A DNA stretch of 38,098 bases from Xenococcus sp. MO_188.B8 (GCA_030065615.1 JASJDR010000048.1:1-38098); one strand, 5' to 3'; positions 26,951 through 36,576 are shown, counted from the stretch's first letter. Notes: generated by a model from the letters alone, not told the origin. Numbers and translations: made by a program.

Positions 26951-28132
26951 CTAAAGCATCAAATTTTCAAACACTCCCGCAGCTCCCATACCACCACCAA
27001 TACACATTGTGACCATTCCATAGCGAATACCGCGCCGTTTCATTTCTTGAAGTAACGTAGCAGTTAGTTTAGCTCCCGTACAGCCTAGAGGATGTCCTAG
27101 AGCAATTGCCCCACCATTGACATTGACAATATCTTCATCGAGTCCTAGTTTGCGGATCACGGCTAAAGCCTGACCGGCAAAGGCTTCGTTGAGCTCGATT
27201 AAACCAATATCATTTAGGGTTAAACCTACTTGTTTGAGTACTTTAGGAACGGCTTCTACAGGGCCAATACCCATGATTTCTGGGGGAACACCCGTAACTG
27301 CATAACCAATTAGTCTGGCCATCGGTTGGAGTCTCAGTTCATGCATTTTTCTCATGCTCATGACTACAGTAGCCGCTGCGCCATCAGACATTTGGGAGGA
27401 ATTGCCCGCTGTGACAGTGCCTTTGTGCTGAAAAACAGGTTTTAAATTGGCTAAAGCTTCTAAACTAGTATCTGGTCGGGGACCTTCATCTATATTAAAG
27501 ATTTTTTCGATGGTTTTAGCTTCACCTTGATCGTAAATAGTTTCTTTTATGGTGATCTGGATTATTTCAGCGTTAAAACGACCAGCTCTAATAGCTGCTA
27601 AAGCTCGGTGATGCGATCGCAAAGCGAATTGATCTTGATCGTGGCGTGAAATATGAAACTCCCTGGCGATATTTTCGGCAGTAATTCCCATTGTGATGTA
27701 AGTTTTGGGGGATTCCTTGATTAATTCGGGATTGGGAACAAGATAGTTACCGCCCATAGGAATCAGGCTCATGGATTCTGCACCGCCAGCGACAATGATA
27801 TCTGCTTGTCCGGTAATTATGGCTTGGGATGCCATAACAATGCTCTGTAATCCTGAAGCACAGAAACGATTTACGGTGCATCCAGGGACGGAATCGGGTA
27901 AACCCGCCCGTTGAGCGACAATCCGACCGAGGTTCATGCCCTGTTCGCCTTCGGGGAAGGCACAACCCATAATAATGTCATCGATTTGTTCGGGTTCGAG
28001 TCTGGGTATTTTTGCGATCGCGCCTTTGACGGCGGTGGCGCCGAGATCATCGGGACGCATGTGATGTAAGCTGCCCCGAGGGGCTTTGGCAATGGCAGTT
28101 CTGACACTGCTAACTATGTAAGCTTCTGTCAT
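26951..28132 (-). CDS. fadA: Acetyl-CoA acyltransferase (thiolase, FadA-type)
   Basis: A 393-residue thiolase of normal length. The nucleophile Cys91 is in [11 protein letters not shown], the NEAFAGQ segment is present, the catalytic His is in [12 protein letters not shown], and the second Cys is in [11 protein letters not shown]. It cleaves 3-ketoacyl-CoA with CoA to acetyl-CoA and a shortened acyl-CoA. A biosynthetic acetoacetyl-CoA thiolase (PhaA) cannot be fully excluded, but the neighbouring FadN/FadB-like, FadE and FadD-like genes on the same strand support the degradative role. A GGAG site lies before the ATG; 350 bases with repeats separate it from the upstream gene. Confidence 0.92.
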   Translation of the reverse strand: MTEAYIVSSVRTAIAKAPRGSLHHMRPDDLGATAVKGAIAKIPRLEPEQIDDIIMGCAFPEGEQGMNLGRIVAQRAGLPDSVPGCTVNRFCASGLQSIVMASQAIITGQADIIVAGGAESMSLIPMGGNYLVPNPELIKESPKTYITMGITAENIAREFHISRHDQDQFALRSHHRALAAIRAGRFNAEIIQITIKETIYDQGEAKTIEKIFNIDEGPRPDTSLEALANLKPVFQHKGTVTAGNSSQMSDGAAATVVMSMRKMHELRLQPMARLIGYAVTGVPPEIMGIGPVEAVPKVLKQVGLTLNDIGLIELNEAFAGQALAVIRKLGLDEDIVNVNGGAIALGHPLGCTGAKLTATLLQEMKRRGIRYGMVTMCIGGGMGAAGVFENLML

Positions 28133-28482
28133 TTTCTTCTCCAGGTTTTGTGTTGATATTTTGATGTAAAAGTTATCTTTTCTTTTTTCTGAACTTATCG
28201 ATCAAATACAAAATGCTTACTGGGGGACTAGCCCCCCAGACCCCAATCTCTCGCATTCCCTTACGTCTGTCGCCGCCCTAAAGGATACCGCTTCGCATAA
28301 CGCGGGGTCGCTCGCCCATTGGGGACGGGACGCCGTCCCCAAACCCCTTCGTAAGTGTTGACTAGTGAGTTGGAAAAATTTAACTATCTCAGTAGTTTTA
28401 CAGCTTTCTCAATCAGAATTACTTGTTCTTGGATATTTTAAAAATCCCCATTACTCATTACTTATTACTTATTACTCAATGC
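28133..28482. repeat. Cluster of small palindromic repeats between fadN and fadA
   Basis: CTGGGGG at 28220-28226 pairs with CCCCCAG at 28233-28239. TTGGGGACGG (28319-28328) pairs with CCGTCCCCAA (28333-28342), a ten-base stem with a GACG loop. CCTAAAGGATACCGCTTCGC (from 28277) interrupts a sequence that matches, in reverse, the 33601-33635 region (GCATTCCCTT...GTCGCCG...CGCGGGGTC). The rest is AT-rich with ATTACTT repeats at 28450-28475. Confidence 0.65.
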
Positions 28483-30846
28483 TTAATTCCTCAATGGTTT
28501 TTTAGTTTTCAACATATGAAGAATTCGTTCTTGAGTTTTGGGTTCTTTGAGCAGGGGAATAAAGGTATCTCGTTCGAGTTTTAATAAATAGTCTTCACTG
28601 ACGAGAGATGGTGCGGACAGTTCACCTCCAGAAATTACATAAGATAAACGGTTGGCAAGAAAACGGTCGTATTCTGAGATATAGCCTCCTTGCTGAAATA
28701 TATAGGCTGCTTGTTCGAGAGCTGCCCGAGCAGGATTGCCTAAAACTCGAATTGCATCGTCATGGGGTATCGGAGCATAACCTTCAAGATCGAGACGGAT
28801 TACTTCTTGTTTAGCCACATAAATACGGCGATCGCCGTTCATGATAATTTTGGCGGTAGGAGCTAGAAAACCTAGTTCCTGAGCTTCCTGGGCACTGTTG
28901 GAAACTTTTGCCATGCCGATGGTTTCAAAGGCTTTTTGCAAGAAGGGTTGAATTTGGGTTGCCGATTCGGTGGCGGCTTGTTTTTCTGCCCAAGTTGCCA
29001 TGCGCATAATGCCTCCTGCACCTGGGATTAAACCAACACTTAGTTCCACTAATCCGATATAACTTTCGGCGGCGGCTACTACTTGAGGACAAGCCATGAC
29101 TAATTCACAACCACCCCCAATCGCTAATCCTTTAACCGCAGCTACGATAGGTTTGGGGAAGTAATGGATTCTTTGTAAAATACTTTGGAATTTATCTATT
29201 AAACCAGCGATGCCATCGAAATGTCCTTCTTGAGCCAAAGCGCCCATTTCTGCTAGATTTGCCCCAGCAGAGAAGTTAACCTTATTGTTGCCGATCACCA
29301 TACCTCGATAGTCACTGGTTTCTAGGAGATCTAGAACTTTGGTAAACCCTTCCATTACTTTGAAACTAAGGGTATTGCCTTTGGAGCGAAATTCATAGAG
29401 AACTACATCGTCTCCAAGATCGAGTAATGCCGCTGATTCGTTTTGCCAGAGGATATTTTCTGGTTGGGATTTAATTACTTTAAGATCGATTTCATCTTCA
29501 GGATTATCTAGAACAACATATTCTTGACTGGCGACATAAACTTGCTCGGTTTCTTTTTGCTCTCGATGATAAAATCCTTTGACCTGATGATGTTGAATCA
29601 TCGATTTAATCCAGTCCGCCAGAGGAATATCGGAACTTTGCATATCGGTGATCACTTTGCTAAAACCCAAAGCATCCCAGATTTGGAAAGGTCCCATTTC
29701 CCAACCAAATCCCCAACGCATAGCGCGATCTATTTCTGCTGGACTATCGGTAATTTCGGGAATGCGATAGGCGCTGTAGCTGAGAATTGAGAGGATCATG
29801 GAACGGAATAATTGTCCTGCCCTACCCGCATCCCGATATAAAGCCCGCAACCTTTCTGGAAGGTCTAGTTTATTCATCCCTTTGAGATGCTCGCCTAAGT
29901 TTAAAGGCTTGGCTGGTTCGTAATCTAAGGTATCGGGATTAACAGAGAGAATTTTTCCTGACTCTTTTTTATAAAAACCTTGACGAGTTTTAGCACCTAA
30001 TTTTCCTGCGGCGACTAATTTTTCTAGTAATGATGGCAAACGGAAAATTTCCCGACTTTCATCTTCAGGTATTGCGGGATAGAGATTTTTGGCCACATAA
30101 ACCAGAGTATCTAGTCCCACTAAGTCGGCAGTCCTAAAGGTTGCTGATTTTGGTCTACCGACTAAAGTTCCAGTGAGGGTATCAATTTCTTCAATGGTAT
30201 ATCCTTGGTCAGTAAAAGCTTTGATCCCAAGCATAGTGGCATAGATACCGATGCGATTGGCAATAAAGTTAGGAGTATCTTTGGCTACGATTAATCCTTT
30301 CCCAAGATGGATACGACCAAACCATTTCAGTCTGTCGATAACTTCAGAAGCAGTATCAGGCGTGGGAATAAGTTCTAGTAATTTTAGATAACGAGGTGGA
30401 TTAAAGAAATGAGTGCCTAAAAAGCGATCGCTAAAAGATGGGGGTAATCCGCGAGCAATTTCTTCTACTGGCAAGCCACTAGTATTAGTAGAAATAATGG
30501 TATCTGGACCAATAATTCCCTCTAAGCGTCCTAGTAACTGCTGTTTAATTGCCAAATTTTCTACTACAGCTTCAATGACCCAATCCACATCCGCTAAGCG
30601 ATCTAGATGTTCGTCGAAATTGCCGAGAATGACCCTACGGGCAGTTTTTTCTGTAAAGAAAATCGGTGGTTTTTGTTTGAGAGCTTTTTTCCAAGCAGCT
30701 TCGACCAGAGCATTTTTATCACCTTCGGTCGCGGGGATATCCAATAGATGAACGGTCAATCCCGCATTAGCTAGATGAGCCGCAATCTGGGAACCCATGA
30801 CTCCCGCGCCCAGAACAGCAGCAGTGTAGAACGGTTTATACATCAT
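28483..30846 (-). CDS. fadN: 3-hydroxyacyl-CoA dehydrogenase/enoyl-CoA hydratase (FadN-like fusion)
   Basis: A 787-residue bifunctional protein. The NAD-binding loop GAGVMGSQIAAHLANAG is at 13-29, with the 3HCDH catalytic His146/Glu158 pair in GTHFFNPP...LLELIP, then two 3HCDH C-terminal domains (to ~430). A crotonase domain occupies about 495-690, with the oxyanion pieces FSAGANL and GGGCELVMAC and a Glu in GLVELSVGLIPGAGG. The order, dehydrogenase first and hydratase second, and the length match Bacillus FadN rather than E. coli FadB, which has the reverse order. It does the hydration and second oxidation steps. AAGGAG precedes the ATG pair. Confidence 0.92.
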   Translation of the reverse strand: MMYKPFYTAAVLGAGVMGSQIAAHLANAGLTVHLLDIPATEGDKNALVEAAWKKALKQKPPIFFTEKTARRVILGNFDEHLDRLADVDWVIEAVVENLAIKQQLLGRLEGIIGPDTIISTNTSGLPVEEIARGLPPSFSDRFLGTHFFNPPRYLKLLELIPTPDTASEVIDRLKWFGRIHLGKGLIVAKDTPNFIANRIGIYATMLGIKAFTDQGYTIEEIDTLTGTLVGRPKSATFRTADLVGLDTLVYVAKNLYPAIPEDESREIFRLPSLLEKLVAAGKLGAKTRQGFYKKESGKILSVNPDTLDYEPAKPLNLGEHLKGMNKLDLPERLRALYRDAGRAGQLFRSMILSILSYSAYRIPEITDSPAEIDRAMRWGFGWEMGPFQIWDALGFSKVITDMQSSDIPLADWIKSMIQHHQVKGFYHREQKETEQVYVASQEYVVLDNPEDEIDLKVIKSQPENILWQNESAALLDLGDDVVLYEFRSKGNTLSFKVMEGFTKVLDLLETSDYRGMVIGNNKVNFSAGANLAEMGALAQEGHFDGIAGLIDKFQSILQRIHYFPKPIVAAVKGLAIGGGCELVMACPQVVAAAESYIGLVELSVGLIPGAGGIMRMATWAEKQAATESATQIQPFLQKAFETIGMAKVSNSAQEAQELGFLAPTAKIIMNGDRRIYVAKQEVIRLDLEGYAPIPHDDAIRVLGNPARAALEQAAYIFQQGGYISEYDRFLANRLSYVISGGELSAPSLVSEDYLLKLERDTFIPLLKEPKTQERILHMLKTKKPLRN

Positions 30847-31072
30847 GTTTTTCTCCTTAAAATCGCTTCGCTTTTAGCCATTAGCTCTTAGCTCCTAGTG
30901 GACGTGGGCGTAAATATAACACCCATTCAAAAAGCTTGAAACCTTTGTGGTAAAAGACTTTTAAACTTTGACGAGCGACCCTGCTGTTTACCCAGCTCCG
31001 TGTTCTGGGCTTCGTAAGCAGCTAAGGAACGCGCGAGTTTGAATTTTGAATTTTGAATTCCGCGCAGCGGTA
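30847..31072. repeat. Repeat element between fadD-like and fadN genes
   Basis: ACGAGCGACCCTG (30971-30983) and GGAACGCGCGAGTTTGA (31026-31042) are the two ends of a unit also found at 33475-33571, there with an extra insert. A TTTGAATTT-type tandem (31038-31058) follows. No gene is seen. Confidence 0.65.
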
Positions 31073-33367
31073 CTAGCTTTCTTTTAAATCCAATTCTTCA
31101 GAATCGGCAGTTTTATTGAATTTCCACCTCCACGAAATGGTGGAGGGTAAAGTAAGATGGTTTTTTAGAGATCGCAACCAGATGCGAGTTTTGGTGCAAA
31201 AAACTGTTCTGTTAAAAGAACGACTGACTTTTTCAATAGAGACAGTTTTGCCGACAACAACTACTCTGCTAGCAGAATGAATCAGTTTTCTAACAGACAG
31301 CTTGCTCTTGGTTTCTCGACTTACTATAGTTGCTGGTTTTTCCTCGTGATACATAGCGTTAATGGCGCTGGCAAACATCTGATTAACTTTAGCCCGTCGG
31401 ACTTTTAAGTCGGCATCTAACAGTCCATTCGCAACAGTAAAATGTCCATTTACTAATTGAAAACGTTTAACTTTCGACCAACTAGGTAAATCCTGGTTTG
31501 CTGCATCAACTAAGGTTTGATAAAGGTCATTAATTGCTGGCTGTTGCAGGAAATCGTCAATTGGTAAGGAACAATCAAAAGCCTGAGGAGCTTTACACAG
31601 ACTTTGCAGATCGGGAAAAACTAACAAACCACAAAACTTTTTATCTGTCCCGACGACTACCGCTTGTTTGACTAGATCGGATTGTTTTAGGTGATCTTCT
31701 AACGGTAAAGGCATGACATATTTGCCAATAGAAAGTTTAAAGAGATCTTTATTCTGACCTGTAATAACAAGAAAACCTTCCTTGGTGAATTCACCCAAAT
31801 CCCCTGTATGGAGCCAACCTGATTCATCAAGCACGGAGCGAGTTGCTTCGGGATTTTTATAATAGCCCAGCATTACATAGGGAGCTTTGACTAAGATTTC
31901 GCCTTCTTGGTTAATTTTAATTTTGGCTCCAGGAATCGGAATTCCTACTGTTCCCGCACGATTAAACTTCCCTCGATTACAGCAAACTACCGAACTTGTT
32001 TCAGTTAAACCATAGCCCTGCAAGACAGTAATGCCAGCAGCACTTATGACATTGGCAATTTCGGCTTTTAATGCTGCTCCACCACTAATAAAGTATTCTA
32101 GTTTTCCGCCAAAAGGCGATCGCCATTGGGAGAAAACTAAGATATCTGCAAGTTTCAACTGCAGTGCCTGAAATAATGGGGGTTTAGTTCCTAATTGATA
32201 ATCTTGAGCCAGTTGTAGAGCCCAATTAAATATGATTTTTTTGGCTCCTCGGAGTTTACTACCGCGATCGAGAATTTTGTGATATACCTTTTCTAATAAT
32301 CGTGGAATAGTACAGACAATAGTTGGTTTGACGAGGGGAAAATGCTGCAGCGCCCGCTGGGGAGTCGTAAAATGCACGGTATGTCCGTAGTTGAGATGAC
32401 CGTAAAAGAAGGCTCGGGCAAAAATATGGTTGAGCGGTAAAAAAGATAATACGGTTTCTTTGACTCCTATTTTAAAATCCTTAAAGGCTTTAAAAGTCGT
32501 CAAAATATCGGCAGTAATATTTTCATGGGTGAGCATAACTCCTTTAGGTTGTCCTGTCTCTCCCGCAATATAGATAATCGTTGCCAAATCTTGAGCGGTA
32601 ATCGCAGAGCGTAATTGTTTTGCTTGAGCGGCGCTCCACAACTCTTTCCCTTGAGCTTGGATCTCTTCAAGAGAGAATAGTTGAATACATTGGGGGATAT
32701 GAGGACAGGGTAGATCTGGTCGTGCCTGACAGAGCAACATAGGGATAGATAAACAAGCTGGGTGAGCAACTGTTGTCGACTCTATGGGCTCTTCTTCTCT
32801 AGCTTCGGTAATATTAGTTTGACAAACTATTTTAGAGCCAGCTGCGGTTGCTACCTCTTTGCAGGTTAACAGTTCGTGTTTCTTCTGCTGCCAATTATCT
32901 GGAACATCGACCACAATTACTGTTTGCAGATGGGGATGATCTCCTAGATAGGGAATGATTTGCGCCAGTAAATCCAGATTAGAAACTATTAAGGCTTTGG
33001 CTTCTGAGTGACTCAAAATAAAAGCTATATTATCTAGCGTCTGAGTCAGATCAATTGGCACATTGACTGTTCCTGCTAGCAAACAACCTATATCTGCCAG
33101 ACAAAAGCTAATGTCGCTATGCATTAATAAGGCTACCCGATCACCTTTAGCAATGTTGGTTGTCTGTAACCCTAAAGCCAATTTCTCAGCAGCCCGCCGA
33201 AATTCCCAATTAGATTGGGAATCACAACTATCTTTATGCCACTGATTCAAGCCCTGACTATTGGGAAAGCGATCGCAGGCTTCATCAAGTAAACTTGGTA
33301 TACTACGCCCCAAAATGGGAAGATTTTCTTCGGAAAAAGATCGATCGATCTTATTAAAATAAAACAT
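31073..33367 (-). CDS. Long-chain acyl-CoA synthetase-like AMP-forming ligase
   Basis: A 764-residue ANL-superfamily enzyme; ATG at 33367 is chosen over a TTG six bases upstream. Motifs: the A3 P-loop reads YIAGETGQPKG (about 266-276), where most members have S/T-S-G-S/T-T-G-x-P-K-G, so Glu replaces the usual Ser/Thr; GYGLTETSSV (A5) and GWLHTGDLGEF with GQNKDLFKLSIGKYV (A7-A10 region) are normal. It has a long insert at about 175-245 before the P-loop and a basic C-terminal extension of about 85 residues not seen in ordinary FadD. It would activate free fatty acids to acyl-CoA for the downstream genes; acyl-ACP synthetase activity, the usual cyanobacterial Aas role, is the main alternative. 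Confidence 0.85.
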   Translation of the reverse strand: MFYFNKIDRSFSEENLPILGRSIPSLLDEACDRFPNSQGLNQWHKDSCDSQSNWEFRRAAEKLALGLQTTNIAKGDRVALLMHSDISFCLADIGCLLAGTVNVPIDLTQTLDNIAFILSHSEAKALIVSNLDLLAQIIPYLGDHPHLQTVIVVDVPDNWQQKKHELLTCKEVATAAGSKIVCQTNITEAREEEPIESTTVAHPACLSIPMLLCQARPDLPCPHIPQCIQLFSLEEIQAQGKELWSAAQAKQLRSAITAQDLATIIYIAGETGQPKGVMLTHENITADILTTFKAFKDFKIGVKETVLSFLPLNHIFARAFFYGHLNYGHTVHFTTPQRALQHFPLVKPTIVCTIPRLLEKVYHKILDRGSKLRGAKKIIFNWALQLAQDYQLGTKPPLFQALQLKLADILVFSQWRSPFGGKLEYFISGGAALKAEIANVISAAGITVLQGYGLTETSSVVCCNRGKFNRAGTVGIPIPGAKIKINQEGEILVKAPYVMLGYYKNPEATRSVLDESGWLHTGDLGEFTKEGFLVITGQNKDLFKLSIGKYVMPLPLEDHLKQSDLVKQAVVVGTDKKFCGLLVFPDLQSLCKAPQAFDCSLPIDDFLQQPAINDLYQTLVDAANQDLPSWSKVKRFQLVNGHFTVANGLLDADLKVRRAKVNQMFASAINAMYHEEKPATIVSRETKSKLSVRKLIHSASRVVVVGKTVSIEKVSRSFNRTVFCTKTRIWLRSLKNHLTLPSTISWRWKFNKTADSEELDLKES

Positions 33368-33474
33368 TGGCAATAGAAAGAGCTATTATCTCTTCTCTCT
33401 AAAAGCTAACTCTAGTCTCTTAAGTAGCTGCCCCAAATGTTTTTTACAACTGCAAGACCTTTGATAGCTATACA

Positions 33475-33677
33475 ACGAGCGACCCTGGCGTCCTAACCCT
33501 AAAGGGTACCGCTTCGCATAAGGATACACCTTCGGATAAGGTTTCGTCGCGATGGGAACGCGCGAGTTTGACCGGGGAACACCGGTCACCGCAGCGGGCA
33601 GACCCCGCGTCGGCGAAAGACGCAAGGGAATGCTGCCCAAGACAGGCACCGTCGTCTTACGGCGGTGTAACGGTGAC
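33475..33677. repeat. Nested composite palindromic repeats
   Basis: Three known units sit end to end. ACGAGCGACCCTG...GGAACGCGCGAGTTTGA (33475-33571) is shared with 30971-31042 but interrupted by CCCTAAAGGGTACCGCTTCG (from 33498). GTTTGACCGGGGAACACCGG (from 33566) is shared with 37114. A hairpin unit GTCACCG...CGGTGTAACGGTGAC then follows, split by about 55 extra bases (about 33592-33646) that start CAGCGGGCAG and relate to the 28251 repeat. Frames read through this region are not genes. Confidence 0.75.
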
Positions 33678-34302
33678 TCAAAAAAAATATAGCGATTCTC
33701 AGTTCAAGGAAGTACAGCAAATAATTTAATTTTTTATTAATTGCGTCGGGATTCTGTGGTCAGAACCTAAGATCGAGGGGAAAACTAACCATTAATGATT
33801 GCTAATGGTCAAGCCTTATGCCTCATGAATTTTGGATTTAACCAATTCAACTCACTTATTCGAGAAATGCTACATGTTACAGCAGCTAACTAGTACTGCT
33901 ATTTTTACGATTTCACTAATATCTTTCGACCAAAAATATATTAGTGAATTTCACTTTTTGGTTTAGTACTTTTGCTTTCTTTAAGATAAATGATAAGTTC
34001 TTGTGATATATACAATACTATAACATATTAATAGGCAATGATTTTAAGATTTCTTAATAAAAATTAGTATTCTAGAGAGTCTAAATGGCTATTGCGGTTA
34101 ACGGTTGAAAGATATTTATTAATGTATTCTCTATTCTAGAAAACTATTTTAGTAGCGATCAGAGTAATTCTGGAATAAAATATCGTGAGTAATTATACTT
34201 ATGGGTGTTTTGTGAAATGAGGATCAGGAAATCTTCCTCATTACTCTAATATCTGTATCTTTCTTTGTTTGTACTTGTTTATCTAAAGAGAGGGTTTTTC
34301 CG
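33678..34302. other. AT-rich intergenic stretch with one inverted repeat
   Basis: About 620 bases without a recognised gene. TTCACTAATAT (33912-33922) and ATATTAGTGAA (33938-33948) form an exact 11-base inverted repeat with a 15-base loop. The rest is AT-rich and presumably holds the promoter of the small ORF at 34303. Confidence 0.4.
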
Positions 34303-34440
34303 ATGACGATTGAAAAACAACAACAATTTCCCTTAAGTTTAAAAGCTTTAAAAATTGAACATCAAGATGAAAAGTTTTTTATAGCTACTACTTTAATCAC
34401 AATGATGGTGATGTTGTTCGTTTTCGGCTCATTATACTAA
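34303..34440 (+). CDS. 45-aa putative single-span membrane protein
   Basis: ATG at 34303, eight bases after AAAGAGAGGG, opens a 45-codon frame to TAA at 34440. The N-terminal half is polar and charged (MTIEKQQQFPLSLKALKIEH), the C-terminal half is one hydrophobic span (FFIATTLITMMVMLFVFGSL) ending in Y. The layout is that of small thylakoid or plasma-membrane subunits common in cyanobacteria, but it lacks the Hlip motif and I cannot match it to a known photosystem, NDH or cytochrome subunit. It lies 165 bases before pepP. Confidence 0.6.
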   Translation: MTIEKQQQFPLSLKALKIEHQDEKFFIATTLITMMVMLFVFGSLY

Positions 34441-34605
34441 TGTAACAATTTTGTTGTGTTGTAAAGAATGCAAAAACTTCTTTTCTTTTAAGTATTTATT
34501 TATAATTAGGGACTTAAAATCCAATAAGAGTAATTTCTGGGACAGCAAAGATATTCAGTAAGTTGCATAATGAATAATATTGCAATGCTAGAAATGAGAT
34601 AACGA

Positions 34606-35925
34606 ATGGGGATAGGAAAGAGCGAATATCAACAACGCCGTGAAGAATTGATGGCAAAGGTTGGCAATGGGACAGCGATTTTTCATAGCGCACCAATGGC
34701 AGTAATGCATAACGATGTGGAATATACATATCGTCAGGATAGTGACTTTTATTATTTAACGGGATTTAATGAGCCAGAAGCGGTTGCCGTATTCGCCCCC
34801 CATCATGAAGAACATCGCTATATTCTCTTTGTTCAACCTAAAGATCCTGAAAAAGAAACCTGGACAGGTTATCGCTGTGGAGTAGAAGGAGCAAAAGAAT
34901 TTTACGGCGCAGATGAAGCTTATCCGATCGCAGAATTAGCAGAAAAGTTACCCCAATATGTCACCAAAGCCGATCGCATTTACTATCGTCTAGGAAGAGA
35001 TCGAGATTTGAATAATAGGATCTTGTCTCTTTGGCAAAGATTAATGGCAGGATATCAGAAAAAAGGGACAGGGCCAACTGCGATCGCTGATACGAGAACT
35101 CTAACTTTTGCCATGCGGTTAGTCAAAAGTCCAGCGGAAATAGAGTTAATGCGCCAAGCTACCAAAATCTCTGCCCAAGCCCATATCCGCGCCCGAGAAT
35201 TTGCTCGCCCAGGAGTTTATGAATATCAAGTCGAGGCGGAAATTGAACATACATTCCGTTTGGCAGGGGCCAAGGGAGTGGCTTATCCTTCGATTGTGGC
35301 GTCGGGAGCTAATGCTTGTGTGTTGCACTATATCGAAAATAACTGTCAAATAGGCGATAACGATTTGTTATTAATTGATGCCGGTTGTTCCTACGATTAT
35401 TACAACGGTGATATTACCCGTACTTTTCCTGTTAATGGCAAATTTACCCCAGAACAAAAAACCCTTTATGAATTGGTGCTAGAATCCCAATTACAAGCGA
35501 TCGCGCAAGTTAAGCCAGGGAACTCCTATAATGCATCCCATGATGCCGCTGTCAATGTTTTGGTTGATGGGTTATTAGATTTGGGTTTACTCAAAGGAGA
35601 TAAGGAAGAAATTATCCAAGAAGAAAAATACAAGCCTTTCTATATGCACCGCACTGGACATTGGTTAGGTTTAGATGTTCACGATGTTGGACTGTATAAA
35701 CATAATGAAGAAACTTGGCAAACTCTTCAACCAGGACATATTTTAACTGTAGAGCCAGGAATCTATATTTCTCCTCAGATCAAACCCGTCGAAGGACAAC
35801 CAGAAGTTCCCGATAATTGGAAAGGGATTGGAATTCGGATCGAAGATGATGTTTTAGTGACGGCAGATGGTAACGACATTCTCACTGCTGATGTTCCAAA
35901 ATCTGTAACCGAATTGAGCTGGTAA
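34606..35925 (+). CDS. pepP: Xaa-Pro aminopeptidase (aminopeptidase P)
   Basis: A 439-residue M24B metallopeptidase of normal PepP length. The N-terminal AMP_N domain (1-~135) has the family opening YQQRREELMAK and DSDFYYLTGF. The C-terminal pita-bread domain holds all five metal ligands: Asp258, Asp269, His352, Glu383 and Glu413, in LLIDAG, NGDITR, HRTGHWLG, TVEPGIY and RIEDDV. It removes N-terminal residues preceding proline in the cytoplasm using two Mn ions. It appears monocistronic or co-transcribed with the 45-aa ORF. Confidence 0.96.
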   Translation: MGIGKSEYQQRREELMAKVGNGTAIFHSAPMAVMHNDVEYTYRQDSDFYYLTGFNEPEAVAVFAPHHEEHRYILFVQPKDPEKETWTGYRCGVEGAKEFYGADEAYPIAELAEKLPQYVTKADRIYYRLGRDRDLNNRILSLWQRLMAGYQKKGTGPTAIADTRTLTFAMRLVKSPAEIELMRQATKISAQAHIRAREFARPGVYEYQVEAEIEHTFRLAGAKGVAYPSIVASGANACVLHYIENNCQIGDNDLLLIDAGCSYDYYNGDITRTFPVNGKFTPEQKTLYELVLESQLQAIAQVKPGNSYNASHDAAVNVLVDGLLDLGLLKGDKEEIIQEEKYKPFYMHRTGHWLGLDVHDVGLYKHNEETWQTLQPGHILTVEPGIYISPQIKPVEGQPEVPDNWKGIGIRIEDDVLVTADGNDILTADVPKSVTELSW

Positions 35926-36047
35926 AGTTCAGCAATCGTGGCCCTCTCCTTCTCCTTTCAAGTGTATGTTTTTAAGACTCCTGAATTGTTAGAGGTAGAG
36001 ATGCTTCAACTTTGGGTCAACGTTTTAGTAATTAGGAACAAAAAAAC

Positions 36048-36503
36048 TTATATCCTCTGGCGACGTAAACTGAATTTCATCCATTGATAAGAAGTGAAAT
36101 TTAGCACAATCCCAAAGCCAAATAACAGCGTCATCAAAACAATTTGATACCAAAATAGTGGCTCAACAAATAAATCGAGAACTACATGGAGAAAATTCAA
36201 AACTGTATAAACTATAGTTAACCAAAAATGGAAAACTCGATAACCCTGGGACTTACTAAAAGCCGTGGTAACTATTGCCACCATTGGTATAGCAAAAAAA
36301 GCAAGCATTCCCCATAAAATAGGTGCGATCTCAGCAATAGTTTGCGAAGATTCGGCATCATGTTGATGCCCAACAATTGCCACATCAAAACCATGAAACA
36401 AGGGCATTAAAGCTAGCTGAGTATGAAATATCGTACCCAATAGAAAAACTGTCCACAAAACAATAATTTTGATTTGATAATCTAGCTGACTTCTTGTATT
36501 CAT
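36048..36503 (-). CDS. Four-span membrane protein of unknown function
   Basis: A 151-residue protein with four predicted membrane helices (about 10-34, 59-82, 88-112, 117-140). Possible metal-binding histidines sit between spans 1 and 2 (GHQHDAES) and near span 3 (FHFW...FLHVVLD). I do not recognise the family. The His-rich loop could bind a metal or a heme, but that is only suggested by composition. Convergent with pepP, 122 bases apart. Confidence 0.7.
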   Translation of the reverse strand: MNTRSQLDYQIKIIVLWTVFLLGTIFHTQLALMPLFHGFDVAIVGHQHDAESSQTIAEIAPILWGMLAFFAIPMVAIVTTAFSKSQGYRVFHFWLTIVYTVLNFLHVVLDLFVEPLFWYQIVLMTLLFGFGIVLNFTSYQWMKFSLRRQRI

Positions 36504-36576
36504 TATGTTGAATGTCTAATGTTTAATGCTAAATGTTTAGGAGTTTTCCGAATAGCCAGTTGCCAATTCCATAGGA

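Noticed and set aside
28319..28342. Ten-base hairpin as a terminator of fadN
   Set aside because: The stem is good but no T-run follows on the minus strand, and it lies among dispersed repeats; it is more likely a repeat unit.
33386..33649. 87-codon minus-strand frame after the acyl-CoA synthetase start
   Set aside because: It lies almost wholly in composite palindromic repeats; the GC-rich, Arg/Pro-rich translation is a by-product of those repeats.
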